Source: Rhodobacteraceae bacterium UBA6197 (GTDB taxonomy: Bacteria; Pseudomonadota; Alphaproteobacteria; Rhodobacterales; Rhodobacteraceae). Taken from it: a stretch of DNA of 64,000 nt. Within the stretch, counting starts at the first letter, position 1. Every line of letters starts with the position of its first letter. Made by a program: the position numbers and the translations under genes. Below the pieces are notes generated by a model that did no database searches, was not told where the DNA came from, and saw nothing but the letters and a program-made list of their open reading frames with translations. The stretch lies in the NCBI GenBank assembly GCA_002422085.1, contig DISZ01000019.1:186001-250000 (forward strand), in the 5' to 3' direction. Shown piece by piece: positions 9,333 to 18,719 of this stretch.

Positions 9333-9959
9333 ATGTTCATCACCTTCGAAGGCATTGACGGATCAGGGAAATCCACTCAGGCGCGGCTTCTGGCCGCGCA
9401 TTTGCGTGGCCTCGGTCAGGATGTCGTGGCCACGCGCGAACCCGGCGGCAGCCCCGGCGCCGAAGAGATCCGCGCGCTCGTGCTTGAGGGTGATCCCGAC
9501 CGTTGGTCGGCCGAAACCGAGATCTTGTTGTTCACCGCCGCGCGCCGCGACCATCTGGAGCGCACCATAGCCCCTGCCCTTGCCGCAGGTCAGGTCGTGA
9601 TCTGCGACCGTTTCGCGGATTCGACCCGAATGTATCAGGGCCTGACACGCGGCGACCTGCGAGGCATCGTCGATGCGCTGCACCAGATGATGATCGGGAT
9701 CGAACCGGACCTGACCTTCCTGATCGACATCAACCCGGCCGAGGGCCTTGCCCGCGCGCGCGCGCGGTGCGGCCACGAAGAGCGGTTCGAGGATTTCGGG
9801 CTTGAGATGCAGATCAAGATGCGCACAGGCTTTCTGGCGCTTGCCGCCGAATTTCCGGCGCGCTTTCGCGTGATTGACGGTGCCCGCCCCCCCGAGGAGG
9901 TGGCGGCCGATGTCGCCGCCCTGGCGCTGACGGCGCTCGCGCAAGGGCCGCGCGCATGA
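9333..9959 (+). CDS. tmk: thymidylate kinase
   Basis: A 208-residue dTMP kinase that makes dTDP for DNA synthesis. The P-loop GIDGSGKST (~residues 7-15), the TREPGGSPGAEEIR segment and the DRFADSTRMYQG substrate motif are present. The Lys/Arg-bearing LID is represented by GLARARARCG. The ATG starts 5 bases after the carboxypeptidase stop, and its own stop overlaps the holB start by 4 bases (ATGA), a common tmk-holB arrangement. Confidence 0.95.
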   Translation: MFITFEGIDGSGKSTQARLLAAHLRGLGQDVVATREPGGSPGAEEIRALVLEGDPDRWSAETEILLFTAARRDHLERTIAPALAAGQVVICDRFADSTRMYQGLTRGDLRGIVDALHQMMIGIEPDLTFLIDINPAEGLARARARCGHEERFEDFGLEMQIKMRTGFLALAAEFPARFRVIDGARPPEEVAADVAALALTALAQGPRA

Positions 9960-11068
9960 CGGCCGCTGATCTGCCCGACCCCAATCAGGTCGAAGGCGCC
10001 CCGCATCCGCGCGACACCACCCGCCTGATCGGCCAAGCCCGCGCCGAGGCCGGGTTTCTCGAGGCCTTCACCACCGGACGGCTGCACCACGGCTGGCTGC
10101 TGACCGGCCCGCGCGGAGTCGGCAAGGCAACGCTGGCGTGGCGTATCGCGCGGTTCCTGTTGGCCACGCCCGAAGATGACGGCGGCTTTTTTGGCGCACC
10201 GCCTACGCCCGAAACGCTGGACATCGGCGCCGACCACCCGGTCGCGCGCCGGATCGCGGCGCAATCTGAATCGCGGCTGTTCTTGTTGAAACGCGGCCCG
10301 AATGACAAGGAAACCGCGCTTTCGGCCGATATCCGGGTGGGCGATGTGCGCAAGCTGAAAAGTTTCCTGCACCTTTCGGCGGCCGAGGGCGGTCGCCGCG
10401 TGGTCATCGTTGATGCCGCAGATGATTTGAACACGGCCGCCGCCAATGCGCTTTTGAAACTGCTCGAGGAACCGCCCGCCGGCGTTACCTTCCTTTTGGT
10501 CGCGCACCAGCCGGCGGGGCTTTTGCCAACGATCCGTTCGCGCTGCCGCGAGCTGCGTTTGGGCACGCTTGCGGCCGAACCGATGGCCGCCGCCCTTGCC
10601 CAGGCCGGGGCCGAAACCGACAACCCGGCGGCGCTGGCCGCGCTTTCGGGCGGCTCGGTGGGCGAGGCGATCCGGTTGACCAACCTCGACGGGCTGGCGC
10701 AATACGCGCGGCTTACAGGCCTGATGGACAGCCTGCCCCGGCTGGATCGACCCCGCGCGCTAAATCTGGCCGATCAGGTGGCGGGCAAGGCCAATGAGGC
10801 AAGGTTCGACCTGACGCTGGGGCTGATCGAGCTATTTTTGGCGCGGCTGGCTCGGGCCGGGGTCGCCGGCCCCGCCACCCCCGAGGCCGCCCCCGGCGAG
10901 GCGGCACTGATGGCGCGGCTATCGCCCAGCCCCGCCCATGCGCGGCACTGGGCCGGCCTGCACCAACGCCTTGGCGCACGCGCACGCCATGGACGGGCCG
11001 TAAACCTTGACCCTGCCGCGCTGGTCATGGATATGGTTCTGGAGATCACCGAGGCGGCCTTGGCCTAG
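9956..11068 (+). CDS. holB: DNA polymerase III delta-prime subunit
   Basis: A 370-residue clamp-loader subunit of the AAA+ class. The N-terminal half shows LIGQARAEAGFLEAF, a P-loop-like GPRGVGKATLA (~residues 50-60), VVIVDAADDLN (Walker-B-like) and ANALLKLLEEPP, the diagnostic delta-prime/gamma signature; the Ser-Arg-Cys-Arg of IRSRCRELR follows. It assembles with delta and gamma/tau to load the beta clamp. Translationally coupled to tmk by a 4-base overlap. Confidence 0.92.
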   Translation: MTAADLPDPNQVEGAPHPRDTTRLIGQARAEAGFLEAFTTGRLHHGWLLTGPRGVGKATLAWRIARFLLATPEDDGGFFGAPPTPETLDIGADHPVARRIAAQSESRLFLLKRGPNDKETALSADIRVGDVRKLKSFLHLSAAEGGRRVVIVDAADDLNTAAANALLKLLEEPPAGVTFLLVAHQPAGLLPTIRSRCRELRLGTLAAEPMAAALAQAGAETDNPAALAALSGGSVGEAIRLTNLDGLAQYARLTGLMDSLPRLDRPRALNLADQVAGKANEARFDLTLGLIELFLARLARAGVAGPATPEAAPGEAALMARLSPSPAHARHWAGLHQRLGARARHGRAVNLDPAALVMDMVLEITEAALA

Positions 11069-11093
11069 CGCCGCCAGAAAGAAGGCCCGGCAG

Positions 11094-11900
11094 ATGACCC
11101 AAACACCTGAAATCGTGGACAGCCACTGCCATCTCGACTTTCCCGACTTTGCCGAGGATCTGCCCGGCGTCATCGCCCGCGCCCGCGACGCCGGGGTGAC
11201 GCGAATGGTTGCAATCTGCACCAAACTGCGGCAAGAGCCACAGGTGCGCGCGATTGCCGAGGCCCATGACGGCGTTTTTTACGCGGCCGGCACACACCCG
11301 ATGAGCGCGGCCTCCGAACCTCTGGCAACGATCGATCAGCTCAAGGCGCTCGCGCGGCACCCGAAATTCGTGGGCATCGGCGAAACCGGGTTGGATTACC
11401 ACTATACGGCCGATAGCGCCGAGGTGCAGCAAATCAGCCTGCGCACCCATATTGCCGCAGCGCAGGAAACCGGCCTGCCGCTGATCATCCATGCCCGTGC
11501 CGCCGACGACGACATGGCCCGCATTCTGGCCGAGCACTACCGCAACGCGCCCTACACTTGCGTCATGCACTGTTTTTCGTCCTCGCCCGCGCTGGCACGC
11601 GCGGCGCTTGATCTGGGGTTCTACCTGTCGATGTCGGGCATCGCCGCCTTTCCCAAAAGTCAGGAAATCCGCGATATCTTTACCGCCGCGCCACTTGACC
11701 GGGTTCTGGTCGAAACCGACGCGCCGTATCTGGCCCCACCCCCTCATCGTGGCAAACGCAATGAGCCGGCCTACGTCGCCCATACCGCGCAAGTCGGCGC
11801 CACGCTTTACGGCCTCGACTACGCCGAATTCGCCGCCGCCAGTTCGGCCAATTTCGACCGGCTCTTCACCAAGGCGCGCCGCGCAGAGGCTGCCGCATGA
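11094..11900 (+). CDS. TatD-family deoxyribonuclease
   Basis: A 268-residue metal-dependent hydrolase. It has the SHCHLD metal-binding motif at the N-terminus, GETGLDYH, the IIHARAADDD His, HCFSS and the terminal ETDAPYLAPPPHRGKRN signature. TatD proteins are 3'-5' exonucleases implicated in DNA repair and degradation; the exact role here is not known. GAAGG precedes the ATG at 11094. It sits in the common tmk-holB-tatD order, with its stop overlapping the next start. Confidence 0.9.
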   Translation: MTQTPEIVDSHCHLDFPDFAEDLPGVIARARDAGVTRMVAICTKLRQEPQVRAIAEAHDGVFYAAGTHPMSAASEPLATIDQLKALARHPKFVGIGETGLDYHYTADSAEVQQISLRTHIAAAQETGLPLIIHARAADDDMARILAEHYRNAPYTCVMHCFSSSPALARAALDLGFYLSMSGIAAFPKSQEIRDIFTAAPLDRVLVETDAPYLAPPPHRGKRNEPAYVAHTAQVGATLYGLDYAEFAAASSANFDRLFTKARRAEAAA

Positions 11901-12697
11901 CATCGTTGCGCTTTACCATTCTGGGGTGCGGCTCGTCAGGAGGGGTGCCGCGGATCGGTGGCGACTGGGGCGACTGCGATCCTGCCAATTCCAAGAACCG
12001 CCGCTCGCGCTGCTCGATGCTGGTCGAGCGTGTCTCGCCGCAAGGTTCTACACGGGTGCTGATCGACACCTCGCCCGATCTGCGCGAACAACTGCTGGGC
12101 GCCGGGGTCGGCACTCTCGATGCGGTGGTCTATACCCATAACCATGCCGATCATGTTCATGGGTTGGATGACCTGCGCCAAGTCACTTACAACACCGGGG
12201 CGCGCCTGCCGGTCTGGGCCAATGGCGAAACTCAAGACGCCCTTCTGTCGCGTTTCGGCTATGCCTTCGTGCAGCCCGAGGGCAGCAACTACCCGCCGAT
12301 CTGCGATCTGAAAACCATCACCGGCCCGTTCACCATCACCGGCGCGGGCGGGCCCGTCGCGCTGACCCCGTTCGAGGTCGCGCATGGCAATATCGACGCG
12401 CTGGGATTTCGGATTGGCGGCCTGGCCTACCTGCCCGATGTTTCGGAAATTCCCGGGCCGGTCTGGGCGCATCTTGAGGGGCTCGAGGTCTGGGTGCTGG
12501 ATGCACTGCGCCGCAAGCCACACCCGACACATGCCCATCTTGCCCAATCGCTCGAGTGGATCAAGCGCGCGCGCCCGATGCGCGCGGTACTGACCAATAT
12601 GCATATCGACCTCGACTATGACACGGTGCTGAACGAAACCCCTGACAACGTCCGTCCCGCCTTTGACGGCATGGTGATCGACCTGGCCGCCGAATGA
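11897..12697 (+). CDS. MBL-fold metallo-hydrolase (PhnP-like)
   Basis: A 266-residue metallo-beta-lactamase-fold phosphodiesterase-type protein. It has the LGCGSSGGVPR N-terminal motif typical of PhnP/RNase Z-like enzymes, the zinc-binding THNHADHVHG (~residues 81-90), a Cys-containing CDPANSKNRRSRCS segment and later VAHGN, LPDVSE and NMHIDLDYD motifs. The genomic position after tatD is widely conserved, but the physiological substrate is not known. Four-base overlaps join it to tatD before and the transporter after. Confidence 0.87.
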   Translation: MTSLRFTILGCGSSGGVPRIGGDWGDCDPANSKNRRSRCSMLVERVSPQGSTRVLIDTSPDLREQLLGAGVGTLDAVVYTHNHADHVHGLDDLRQVTYNTGARLPVWANGETQDALLSRFGYAFVQPEGSNYPPICDLKTITGPFTITGAGGPVALTPFEVAHGNIDALGFRIGGLAYLPDVSEIPGPVWAHLEGLEVWVLDALRRKPHPTHAHLAQSLEWIKRARPMRAVLTNMHIDLDYDTVLNETPDNVRPAFDGMVIDLAAE

Positions 12698-13632
12698 GCG
12701 GCCTGATCAACGTCATCTTGCCGGTGTTCCTGGTGATCGGCTTTGGCTATGTGGCGGCGTGGCGCGGTTTGATGCCGGAAAACGCGGTCGAAGGGGTGAT
12801 GCGCTTTGCGCAGAATTTCGCGGTGCCGGTGCTGCTGTTTCGCTCGATCGCAAAGCTGGATCTGGGCAAGAGCTACGATCCGGGGCTGATGATCTCGTTT
12901 TACGCGGGCGCGTTCGTGGCTTTTGCGCTGGGACTCTGGGGCGCGAAATACATTTTCCACCGTCCGGGGCCAGATTGCGTCGCGATCGGATTTTGCTGCC
13001 TCTTTTCCAACTCGCTGCTGTTGGGCGTGCCAATCACCCAACGCGCGTATGGCGCCGAGGCGCTTGCGGGCAATTTCGCGATCATCTCGATCCACTCGCC
13101 ATTGCTTTACACCTTTGGCATCACCCTGATGGAGGGCGTGCGCAGCCATGGCACCGGCGCGACACTGGGTCGGGTGGCGCTGAACGCCCTGTCGGGGATT
13201 TTGCGTACACCGCTGGTGATCGGCATCCTCGCGGGCTTTGCGGTCAATCTTTCCGGCCTCGCACTGCATGACTCGATCTGGGCGGCGGCGGATATGATGG
13301 CTGCGGCCGCGCTACCCGCCGCCCTCTTTGGTCTTGGCGGCGTGCTTTTGCGCTATCGACCCGAAGGCGACATGAAGACCATCGGCATGGTTACCGGTCT
13401 GTCACTGCTGGTCCACCCCGCGGTGGCTTATGGGCTGGGCCATTTCGCCTTCGGGCTTGACTCCACCGCCCTGCGTTCGGCGGTGGTCACCGCGTCGATG
13501 GCACCGGGGGTCAATGCCTATCTCTTTGCCAATATGTATGGCGCGGCACGGCGAGTGGCCGCCTCATCGGTGCTGATCGCCACCGCAAGCTCGATCCTGA
13601 CGGTCTGGTTCTGGCTGGCCATCCTGCCCTGA
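12694..13632 (+). CDS. AEC-family transporter (auxin efflux carrier fold)
   Basis: A 312-residue inner-membrane protein with about ten hydrophobic helices in two five-helix halves, matching the AEC/malonate-transporter MdcF group (VFLVIGFGYVAAWRG start, FSNSLLLGVPI in the first half, SMAPGVNAYLFA in the second). These carry organic anions or related solutes; the substrate cannot be inferred. It closes the operon that begins with the SPOR lipoprotein. Confidence 0.85.
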   Translation: MSGLINVILPVFLVIGFGYVAAWRGLMPENAVEGVMRFAQNFAVPVLLFRSIAKLDLGKSYDPGLMISFYAGAFVAFALGLWGAKYIFHRPGPDCVAIGFCCLFSNSLLLGVPITQRAYGAEALAGNFAIISIHSPLLYTFGITLMEGVRSHGTGATLGRVALNALSGILRTPLVIGILAGFAVNLSGLALHDSIWAAADMMAAAALPAALFGLGGVLLRYRPEGDMKTIGMVTGLSLLVHPAVAYGLGHFAFGLDSTALRSAVVTASMAPGVNAYLFANMYGAARRVAASSVLIATASSILTVWFWLAILP

Positions 13633-13650
13633 GCCGGGCGTGCCCCCCGC

Positions 13651-13688
13651 TTTCATCTTCGCCCAAATATCCCCGCCGGAGGCTCCCG
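13651..13688 (+). repeat. dispersed intergenic repeat, copy 2
   Basis: TTTCATCTTCGCCCAAATAT followed by CCCCGCCGGAGG, between two convergent operons. It is nearly identical in layout to the copies at 58825 and 62706. It may serve as a bidirectional transcript end. Confidence 0.65.
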
Positions 13689-13703
13689 ACCCGGGGGTCC
13701 GGG

Positions 13704-14657
13704 CTAGCGCGGCGTTACTCCGCGCAACCGCTCAGACCGTCGGCGCAGCAGTTCGACCGTCGCCAAAAGCGCAATCGAAATGATGACCAGAATCGTTGCC
13801 ACCGCCAGAATGGCCGGGCTGATCTGTTCACGGATACCGCTCCACATCTGCCGCGGAATTGTCTGCTGATCGAAATCGGCGACAAACAGCACCACGACCA
13901 CCTCATCGAACGAGGTCACAAAGGCAAACAGCGCCCCGGAAATCACCCCCGGCAGGATCAGCGGCATCACGACCCGAAAGAACGTGGTGCGCGGGTTGGC
14001 GCCAAGGCTGGCCGACGCACGGATCAGCGATTGGTCAAACCCGACCAGCGTCGCCGTGACGGTGATGATGACAAAGGGAATACCCAGCGTCGCATGGGCC
14101 AGGATGATACCCAGATAGGTGCCCGCCAACTTGCCGCATTCGCCGGGCAAGCCGACCGTCGCCAACAATGCGCAGGGCTTGGAATAAAAGAAAAACAGCC
14201 CCGTCGCGGTGATGATGATCGGCACGATCATCGGTGAAATCAGGACGGCCATGATCCCGCGCCGAAAGGGCATCTCTGGGCGCGACAGGCCCAGCGCCGC
14301 AAGCGTGCCCAGCATGGTCGCGACCAGCGTTGCGAAAAAGCCGATGATGACGGAATGTTTCGCGACCTGCATCCACCGCGCATTGTTCCAGAAATCCGAC
14401 CACCACGCGACGTTGCGCGGCCCCTCGGGGGCCTGCATGCCAAAGGTCAGCAGGCTGTCATACCAGCGCAGCGAATAGCCCTCGGGGTTCAGGGCCAACA
14501 TCTTCGGAGTAAAGGTGAAATAGGGTTCGGCGTTGAATGACAGCGGCATCACGATCAGAATCGGCGCGATCAGAAACAGGAAGATCAGCCCACAAAGGAC
14601 CAGATAGGTATAATGCCAGGCGCGCTCTAGCGGGCTTGCATAGACGGGAAGGGCCAT
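13704..14657 (-). CDS. ABC transporter permease (PotC/PotI type)
   Basis: A 317-residue inner-membrane permease with six main helices and the EAA-type coupling loop (ASASLGANPRTTFFRVVMP). It is the second permease of a spermidine/putrescine-class importer encoded with the ATPase, binding protein and first permease. AGGAGT lies 8 bases before its ATG. It is the last gene of the minus-strand operon, separated by 121 bases from its partner permease. Confidence 0.9.
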   Translation of the reverse strand: MALPVYASPLERAWHYTYLVLCGLIFLFLIAPILIVMPLSFNAEPYFTFTPKMLALNPEGYSLRWYDSLLTFGMQAPEGPRNVAWWSDFWNNARWMQVAKHSVIIGFFATLVATMLGTLAALGLSRPEMPFRRGIMAVLISPMIVPIIITATGLFFFYSKPCALLATVGLPGECGKLAGTYLGIILAHATLGIPFVIITVTATLVGFDQSLIRASASLGANPRTTFFRVVMPLILPGVISGALFAFVTSFDEVVVVLFVADFDQQTIPRQMWSGIREQISPAILAVATILVIISIALLATVELLRRRSERLRGVTPR

Positions 14658-14778
14658 CGTCGGTCACTCCTGTTTCCAGTTTCCGGGACGTGGCCCCGGC
14701 TCTTGCGGCGCCGGTCGGGGACACAGCCCCTTGACGCCCGAGATTGTTTACCCCTCGAAAGGCGCGGCCGTTGCCGCG

Positions 14779-16029
14779 TCAGCCGAGCTTGAGATTGTCG
14801 ATCCCCACCAGCTTGTCGTAGAGCCAGTAAAGGACCAGCACGCCAAACAGCAGCAGCCCCGCCAGCGCCGCCGCCAGCGACCAGTTCAGTGACTTTTGCA
14901 TGTGGAAGGCGATCAGATTCGAGATCAGCTGGCCATCGGCGCCACCGACCAGAGCCGGGGTGATGTAGTAGCCGACCGAAAGGATAAAGACCAACAGCGC
15001 GCCCGCGGCCATACCCGGCACGGTTTGCGGCAGATAGATCCGGCGAAAGGCGGTCCAGCTCGAGGCACCAAGGCTGCGCGCCGCGCGCACATAGCTGGGC
15101 GGGATCGGCCGCATCACCGAATAAAGCGGCAGCACCATGAAGGGCAGCAGAATATGAGTCATCGCGATGATCGTGCCCATCTGGTTGTAGATCATCTGGA
15201 TCCGGCCATCGTCACCGATAATGCCCAAACTGACAAGCAGGCTGTTCACCACGCCTTGCTGTTGCAAAAGCACGATCCACGAGGTGGTTCGCACCAGCAA
15301 CGAGGTCCAGAACGGCAGCAGCACCAGGATCATCAGCAGGTTCGACTTTGCCAGTGGCAGCGTGGCCAGCAGATGTGCGATCGGAAAGGCAAGCACCAGG
15401 CAGATCCCGGTAATCAGCGCCGACAGCATCAAGGTGCGTCCGAACAGCATCTTGTAAACGCGCTGCCTGGGCTCGACCTGCACGATGACGCCGGCTTCAT
15501 CGCGCGTGAGATCCAGCGCCGCGAGGTAAAAATCACCCGTCAGCGGCGACGACGCCGAGCGCATCGCGCGCCACAGGTTCGGGTCGGTCCATTTCTCATC
15601 CAGCGCCGGGACCGAGATGGCATAGGGTGGGGTCAGGTCATCAACCTTGCGCGCCGATCCAGTAAACAGCGAACGGCTTCCTGAAATATCATAGTTGATC
15701 CGTGTGCCGGCGGAACCTGACAGCTTTTCTTCTTTCATGTACTGAAGGTCGGCGACAAGAGCGGCAAAGGCGGTTTCGTCGATCTCCGAGCCCTGCGGGT
15801 GGTCGTCGAACCAGGCGCCAAGATTCGGCGCGGCCACTGAAAAGTTGTTGTTATAGACCGACTGGCTCAGCATCTGGCCGATCGGTATCACGAAGGTAAT
15901 CAGCACGAACAGGAACAGCGGCGCCACCAGCAACAGCGCGTTGCGGCGGGCGCGGCGTTGTGAACGCGCAAGCGCCGCCTTTAGCGGCTGGCCGTCGTTG
16001 GTGGTCAACATTGCGGTCGCGTCGGTCAT
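14779..16029 (-). CDS. ABC transporter permease (PotB/PotH type) with large periplasmic insert
   Basis: A 416-residue permease, longer than the ~280-320 residues usual for PotB. The extra length lies between the first hydrophobic helix (~residues 31-55) and the second (~residue 190): about 130 polar residues that should be periplasmic. The coupling loop is ARSLGASSWTAFRRIYLP. It pairs with the neighbouring PotC-type permease. The insert may help dock the binding protein; this is inference. Confidence 0.9.
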   Translation of the reverse strand: MTDATAMLTTNDGQPLKAALARSQRRARRNALLLVAPLFLFVLITFVIPIGQMLSQSVYNNNFSVAAPNLGAWFDDHPQGSEIDETAFAALVADLQYMKEEKLSGSAGTRINYDISGSRSLFTGSARKVDDLTPPYAISVPALDEKWTDPNLWRAMRSASSPLTGDFYLAALDLTRDEAGVIVQVEPRQRVYKMLFGRTLMLSALITGICLVLAFPIAHLLATLPLAKSNLLMILVLLPFWTSLLVRTTSWIVLLQQQGVVNSLLVSLGIIGDDGRIQMIYNQMGTIIAMTHILLPFMVLPLYSVMRPIPPSYVRAARSLGASSWTAFRRIYLPQTVPGMAAGALLVFILSVGYYITPALVGGADGQLISNLIAFHMQKSLNWSLAAALAGLLLFGVLVLYWLYDKLVGIDNLKLG

Positions 16030-16056
16030 TCGTTTCCCCGGCTGTCAGAGTAGGGT

Positions 16057-16092
16057 GGCGCGGCGCGCAGACAGTTGTCCGCGCGCCGCGCC
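16057..16092 (-). promoter_or_regulatory. strong stem-loop between binding-protein and permease genes
   Basis: Perfect 12-base arms GGCGCGGCGCGC / GCGCGCCGCGCC flank a 12-base loop that can itself pair three more bases. It lies directly after the binding-protein stop and before the permease gene. Such hairpins commonly stabilise the upstream binding-protein message or cause partial termination, so that the binding protein is made in excess. No U-run follows, which favours processing or stability over full termination. Confidence 0.65.
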
Positions 16093-16101
16093 GATGTCGG
16101 A

Positions 16102-17175
16102 TCAGTTGGCCAGCCAGGCGTTGAACTGTTCGTTCAGTTCGACGTCGTGATCTGCCCAGAACTCCGGATCATCCAGAACGGCGTTGACTATGTTCGCCGG
16201 GTTGGTCGGCATATGCGGCGCCATTGCGGTTTTGCCATCCTTGTACATGCCGACGAGGGCCGCCGAGGATTTCCGCGATGGGCCGTAGCTGATGTACATG
16301 GCCTGATCGGCCAGACGCTGCGTGTCGGTCGCGAACTTCAGGTATTCCATCGCCGCCTCGGGGTTGGGCGAGCCCTTGGGAATGGCAAACATGTCGAGGT
16401 CCATGTACTGGCCGTCCCAAATCACGTCGAAGGGTTTGCCCTCGGACACGATCGCGTCGAAGATACGGCCGTTGTAAACCGTCGCCATCGTCACTTCGCC
16501 ATCGGCCAAAAGCTGCGGCGGCTGCGCGCCGGCTTCCCACCACACGACACTGTCCTTGATGGTGTCAAGCTTGGCGAAGGCCTGGGCCACCCCTTCAGGC
16601 GTGGCCAGTTTCTCGTAGATCTCGCCGGCAGGCACGCCATCGGCGATCAACGCCAGATAGAGCGTCCGCTTGGCGTTTTTCGGCAGGCCGCGCTTGCCGG
16701 GGAACTTTTCAAGATTGAAGAAGTCGGCCGCCAGCGTGGGCTGACCGTCCGGGAACTTGGTGGTGTCATAGGCGATTACCGTGCCCCAGACGATGTTTGC
16801 CACGGCACATTCGCGCAGCGCACCCGGAACGAAATCGTCCTTGGCCGGCGTGCCGTCCGGTGCGGGCGGCAGATCGTCGGGGTTGATCTCGACCAGCGCG
16901 CCTTCGTCGCAAAGCCGGATCGCGTCCGATACTTCGATATCAAAGACATCGCCGGTGATGTTGCCGGCCTCGACCTGCGCCTTGAGCGGGCTGGCCGGGT
17001 TGTCGGCGTCGATCATGTTGACCTTGATGCCGGTCTTTTCGGTGAAGGGCTTGTTATAGGCCTCGACCTGACTGACGGAATAGGCGCCGCCCCAGGAAAC
17101 CACGTTCACCTCTTGCGCCGCGGCAGCAAAGCCCGCGCCGACCAGGGCCGTGGTCAGGATAAGTGTAGTCTTCAT
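16102..17175 (-). CDS. ABC transporter substrate-binding protein (PotD/PotF type)
   Basis: A 357-residue periplasmic solute-binding protein. A signal peptide ends at GFAAAAQ (~residue 21); the mature protein opens with VNVVSWGGAYS, typical of the spermidine/putrescine group. Further markers are AYNKPFTEKTGIKV, VWGTVIAYDTTKF, DGEVTMATVYNGR and the C-terminal AMEYLKFATD. The ligand is not determined; polyamines, opines or similar cationic compounds are possible. GGGAGA lies about 5 bases before the ATG. Confidence 0.9.
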   Translation of the reverse strand: MKTTLILTTALVGAGFAAAAQEVNVVSWGGAYSVSQVEAYNKPFTEKTGIKVNMIDADNPASPLKAQVEAGNITGDVFDIEVSDAIRLCDEGALVEINPDDLPPAPDGTPAKDDFVPGALRECAVANIVWGTVIAYDTTKFPDGQPTLAADFFNLEKFPGKRGLPKNAKRTLYLALIADGVPAGEIYEKLATPEGVAQAFAKLDTIKDSVVWWEAGAQPPQLLADGEVTMATVYNGRIFDAIVSEGKPFDVIWDGQYMDLDMFAIPKGSPNPEAAMEYLKFATDTQRLADQAMYISYGPSRKSSAALVGMYKDGKTAMAPHMPTNPANIVNAVLDDPEFWADHDVELNEQFNAWLAN

Positions 17176-17212
17176 CTCAGTCTCCCATCATTGGACGTCT
17201 GTTGTTGGTTGA

Positions 17213-17250
17213 TTTGACTTGGTGTCAAACTTGGCCACGGGTCACGTGGC
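17213..17250. promoter_or_regulatory. two small hairpins between the ATPase and binding-protein genes
   Basis: TTTGAC-ttggt-GTCAAA (17213-17229) and GCCACG-ggtca-CGTGGC (17234-17250) lie in tandem in the gap between the ATPase and binding-protein genes. Each has a perfect 6-bp stem. They could be operator palindromes or mRNA stem-loops; nothing else in the sequence decides. Confidence 0.4.
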
Positions 17251-17293
17251 AGAGAGGCAGCAGTCGGAAACAGCCCCGACCGCCACATAAAGC

Positions 17294-18397
17294 TCATAAG
17301 GGATCCAGCGCGCGTGCGTCTTGCGGGTGCCAGCCGATCTGGATGTGCTGGCCCGGAACCAGTTTGGTCTGCCCCAACGTATTGCGGCTTTTCATCACGA
17401 ATTCATCCGATCCGGCAACCAGCATCCGGGTGCGGAAAATATCGCCCATATAGATCACTTCCAGCACTTCGGCCTGAATCGTATGGGCGCCGGGGGGCAT
17501 CATCTCGGGCTTGAATTCGACGCGTTCGGGGCGGATCGAAACCAGTGTCCGTTGCCCCCTGTCAGCGACATTGACCGGCGTGCAGTCGATCAATTCGCCC
17601 GTGTCCAGCTTGACCAGCGCCTTGTCGGCAGACAATTCCTCGACGGTGCCGGGCAGTTTGTTGTTTTCGCCGATGAACTGCGCCACAAAACTGTTGTCGG
17701 GGCGTTCATAGAGATCTTCGGGTGGGGCAAGCTGCTGAATGCGGCCATCGTTGAACACCGCGACCCGGTCCGACATCGTCAGCGCTTCGCCCTGATCGTG
17801 CGTCACATAGACCACCGTCAACCCAAGGTTTTCATGCAAACGCTTGATTTCAAACTGCATATGTTCGCGCAGCTGTTTGTCCAACGCGCCCAGAGGCTCA
17901 TCCATCAACACCAGCTTCGGGTCAAAGACCAACGCCCGTGCAAGCGCGATCCGCTGTTGCTGCCCGCCCGACAGTTGCGCCGGACGGCGAAAGGCGAAAT
18001 CGCCCATCTGCACCATGTCCAGCGCGCGCCGGACCTTGGCTTCGCGTTCGGATTTGCCAAAGCCGCGCACTTCCAGCGGGAAGGACAGGTTCTCACCGAC
18101 CGACATGTGCGGAAACAGCGCATAGTTCTGAAACACCATGCCAATGCCGCGCTTGTGCGGTGGCACTTCGTTGATGTTCTGCCCGTCCAGCCGGATCGCG
18201 CCATTGGTCGCGGTCTCAAAGCCCGCCAGCATCATCAGGCAAGTCGTCTTGCCAGACCCTGAAGGCCCCAACATCGTCAGAAATTCGCCTTTTCCAATTG
18301 ACAGATTCAGGTCTTTGACGACCAACGTTTCTCCGTCGTAGCTTTTCTGCACATGGTCAAATTCGACGAATCCATCGTCGGTTTCGGTAGCAGTCAA
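17294..18397 (-). CDS. ABC transporter ATP-binding protein (PotA type)
   Basis: A 367-residue ATPase of the spermidine/putrescine class. Order: Walker A GPSGSGKTT (~residue 44), Q-loop GMVFQNYALFPH, signature LSGGQQQR, Walker B LVLMDEPLGALD, switch VTHDQGEALTMSD, then a TOBE domain (TLVSIRPERVEF). The start is an unusual TTG: GGGGAG lies 6 bases upstream and no ATG occurs before the Walker A region. It is the first gene of the four-gene importer operon. Confidence 0.92.
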   Translation of the reverse strand: MTATETDDGFVEFDHVQKSYDGETLVVKDLNLSIGKGEFLTMLGPSGSGKTTCLMMLAGFETATNGAIRLDGQNINEVPPHKRGIGMVFQNYALFPHMSVGENLSFPLEVRGFGKSEREAKVRRALDMVQMGDFAFRRPAQLSGGQQQRIALARALVFDPKLVLMDEPLGALDKQLREHMQFEIKRLHENLGLTVVYVTHDQGEALTMSDRVAVFNDGRIQQLAPPEDLYERPDNSFVAQFIGENNKLPGTVEELSADKALVKLDTGELIDCTPVNVADRGQRTLVSIRPERVEFKPEMMPPGAHTIQAEVLEVIYMGDIFRTRMLVAGSDEFVMKSRNTLGQTKLVPGQHIQIGWHPQDARALDPL

Positions 18398-18719
18398 AGC
18401 GGGCTCCCCATGTTTTCTTTGGTTTTGTTTTCCCGTGGTGTGACTAAAACGGATGCGGGGTCACAATACAACACATGATTTCCGCCATTTTTCGCCGCTC
18501 TGACGAAACCATGTTTTTGCCGGAGAGATCGCACGAAAACGTCGCATGATGCGCAGCCTGCGACCAACTTGCGCCATTGGCAGCGTCATTTCGGCAGCGG
18601 GTCTGAATTGCACGAAGAGGGCCAAACGCGTGTTCGGGCGCTAACAGGCAGCGCGGCAGAATCGCACCCGCAAGATCCGGGCAGGATGGCCGGGCCTGAC
18701 ATCGGTTCAGGAAGGAGAA
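18398..18719. other. intergenic region upstream of the ABC importer
   Basis: 322 bases between tRNA-Leu and the importer operon, both on the minus strand. The half next to the ATPase is AT-richer (ATGTTTTCTTTGGTTTTG-type) and should hold the importer promoter, but I cannot fix a convincing -35/-10 pair. A minus-strand open frame (18444-18749) runs into the tRNA and is rejected as chance. Confidence 0.4.
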
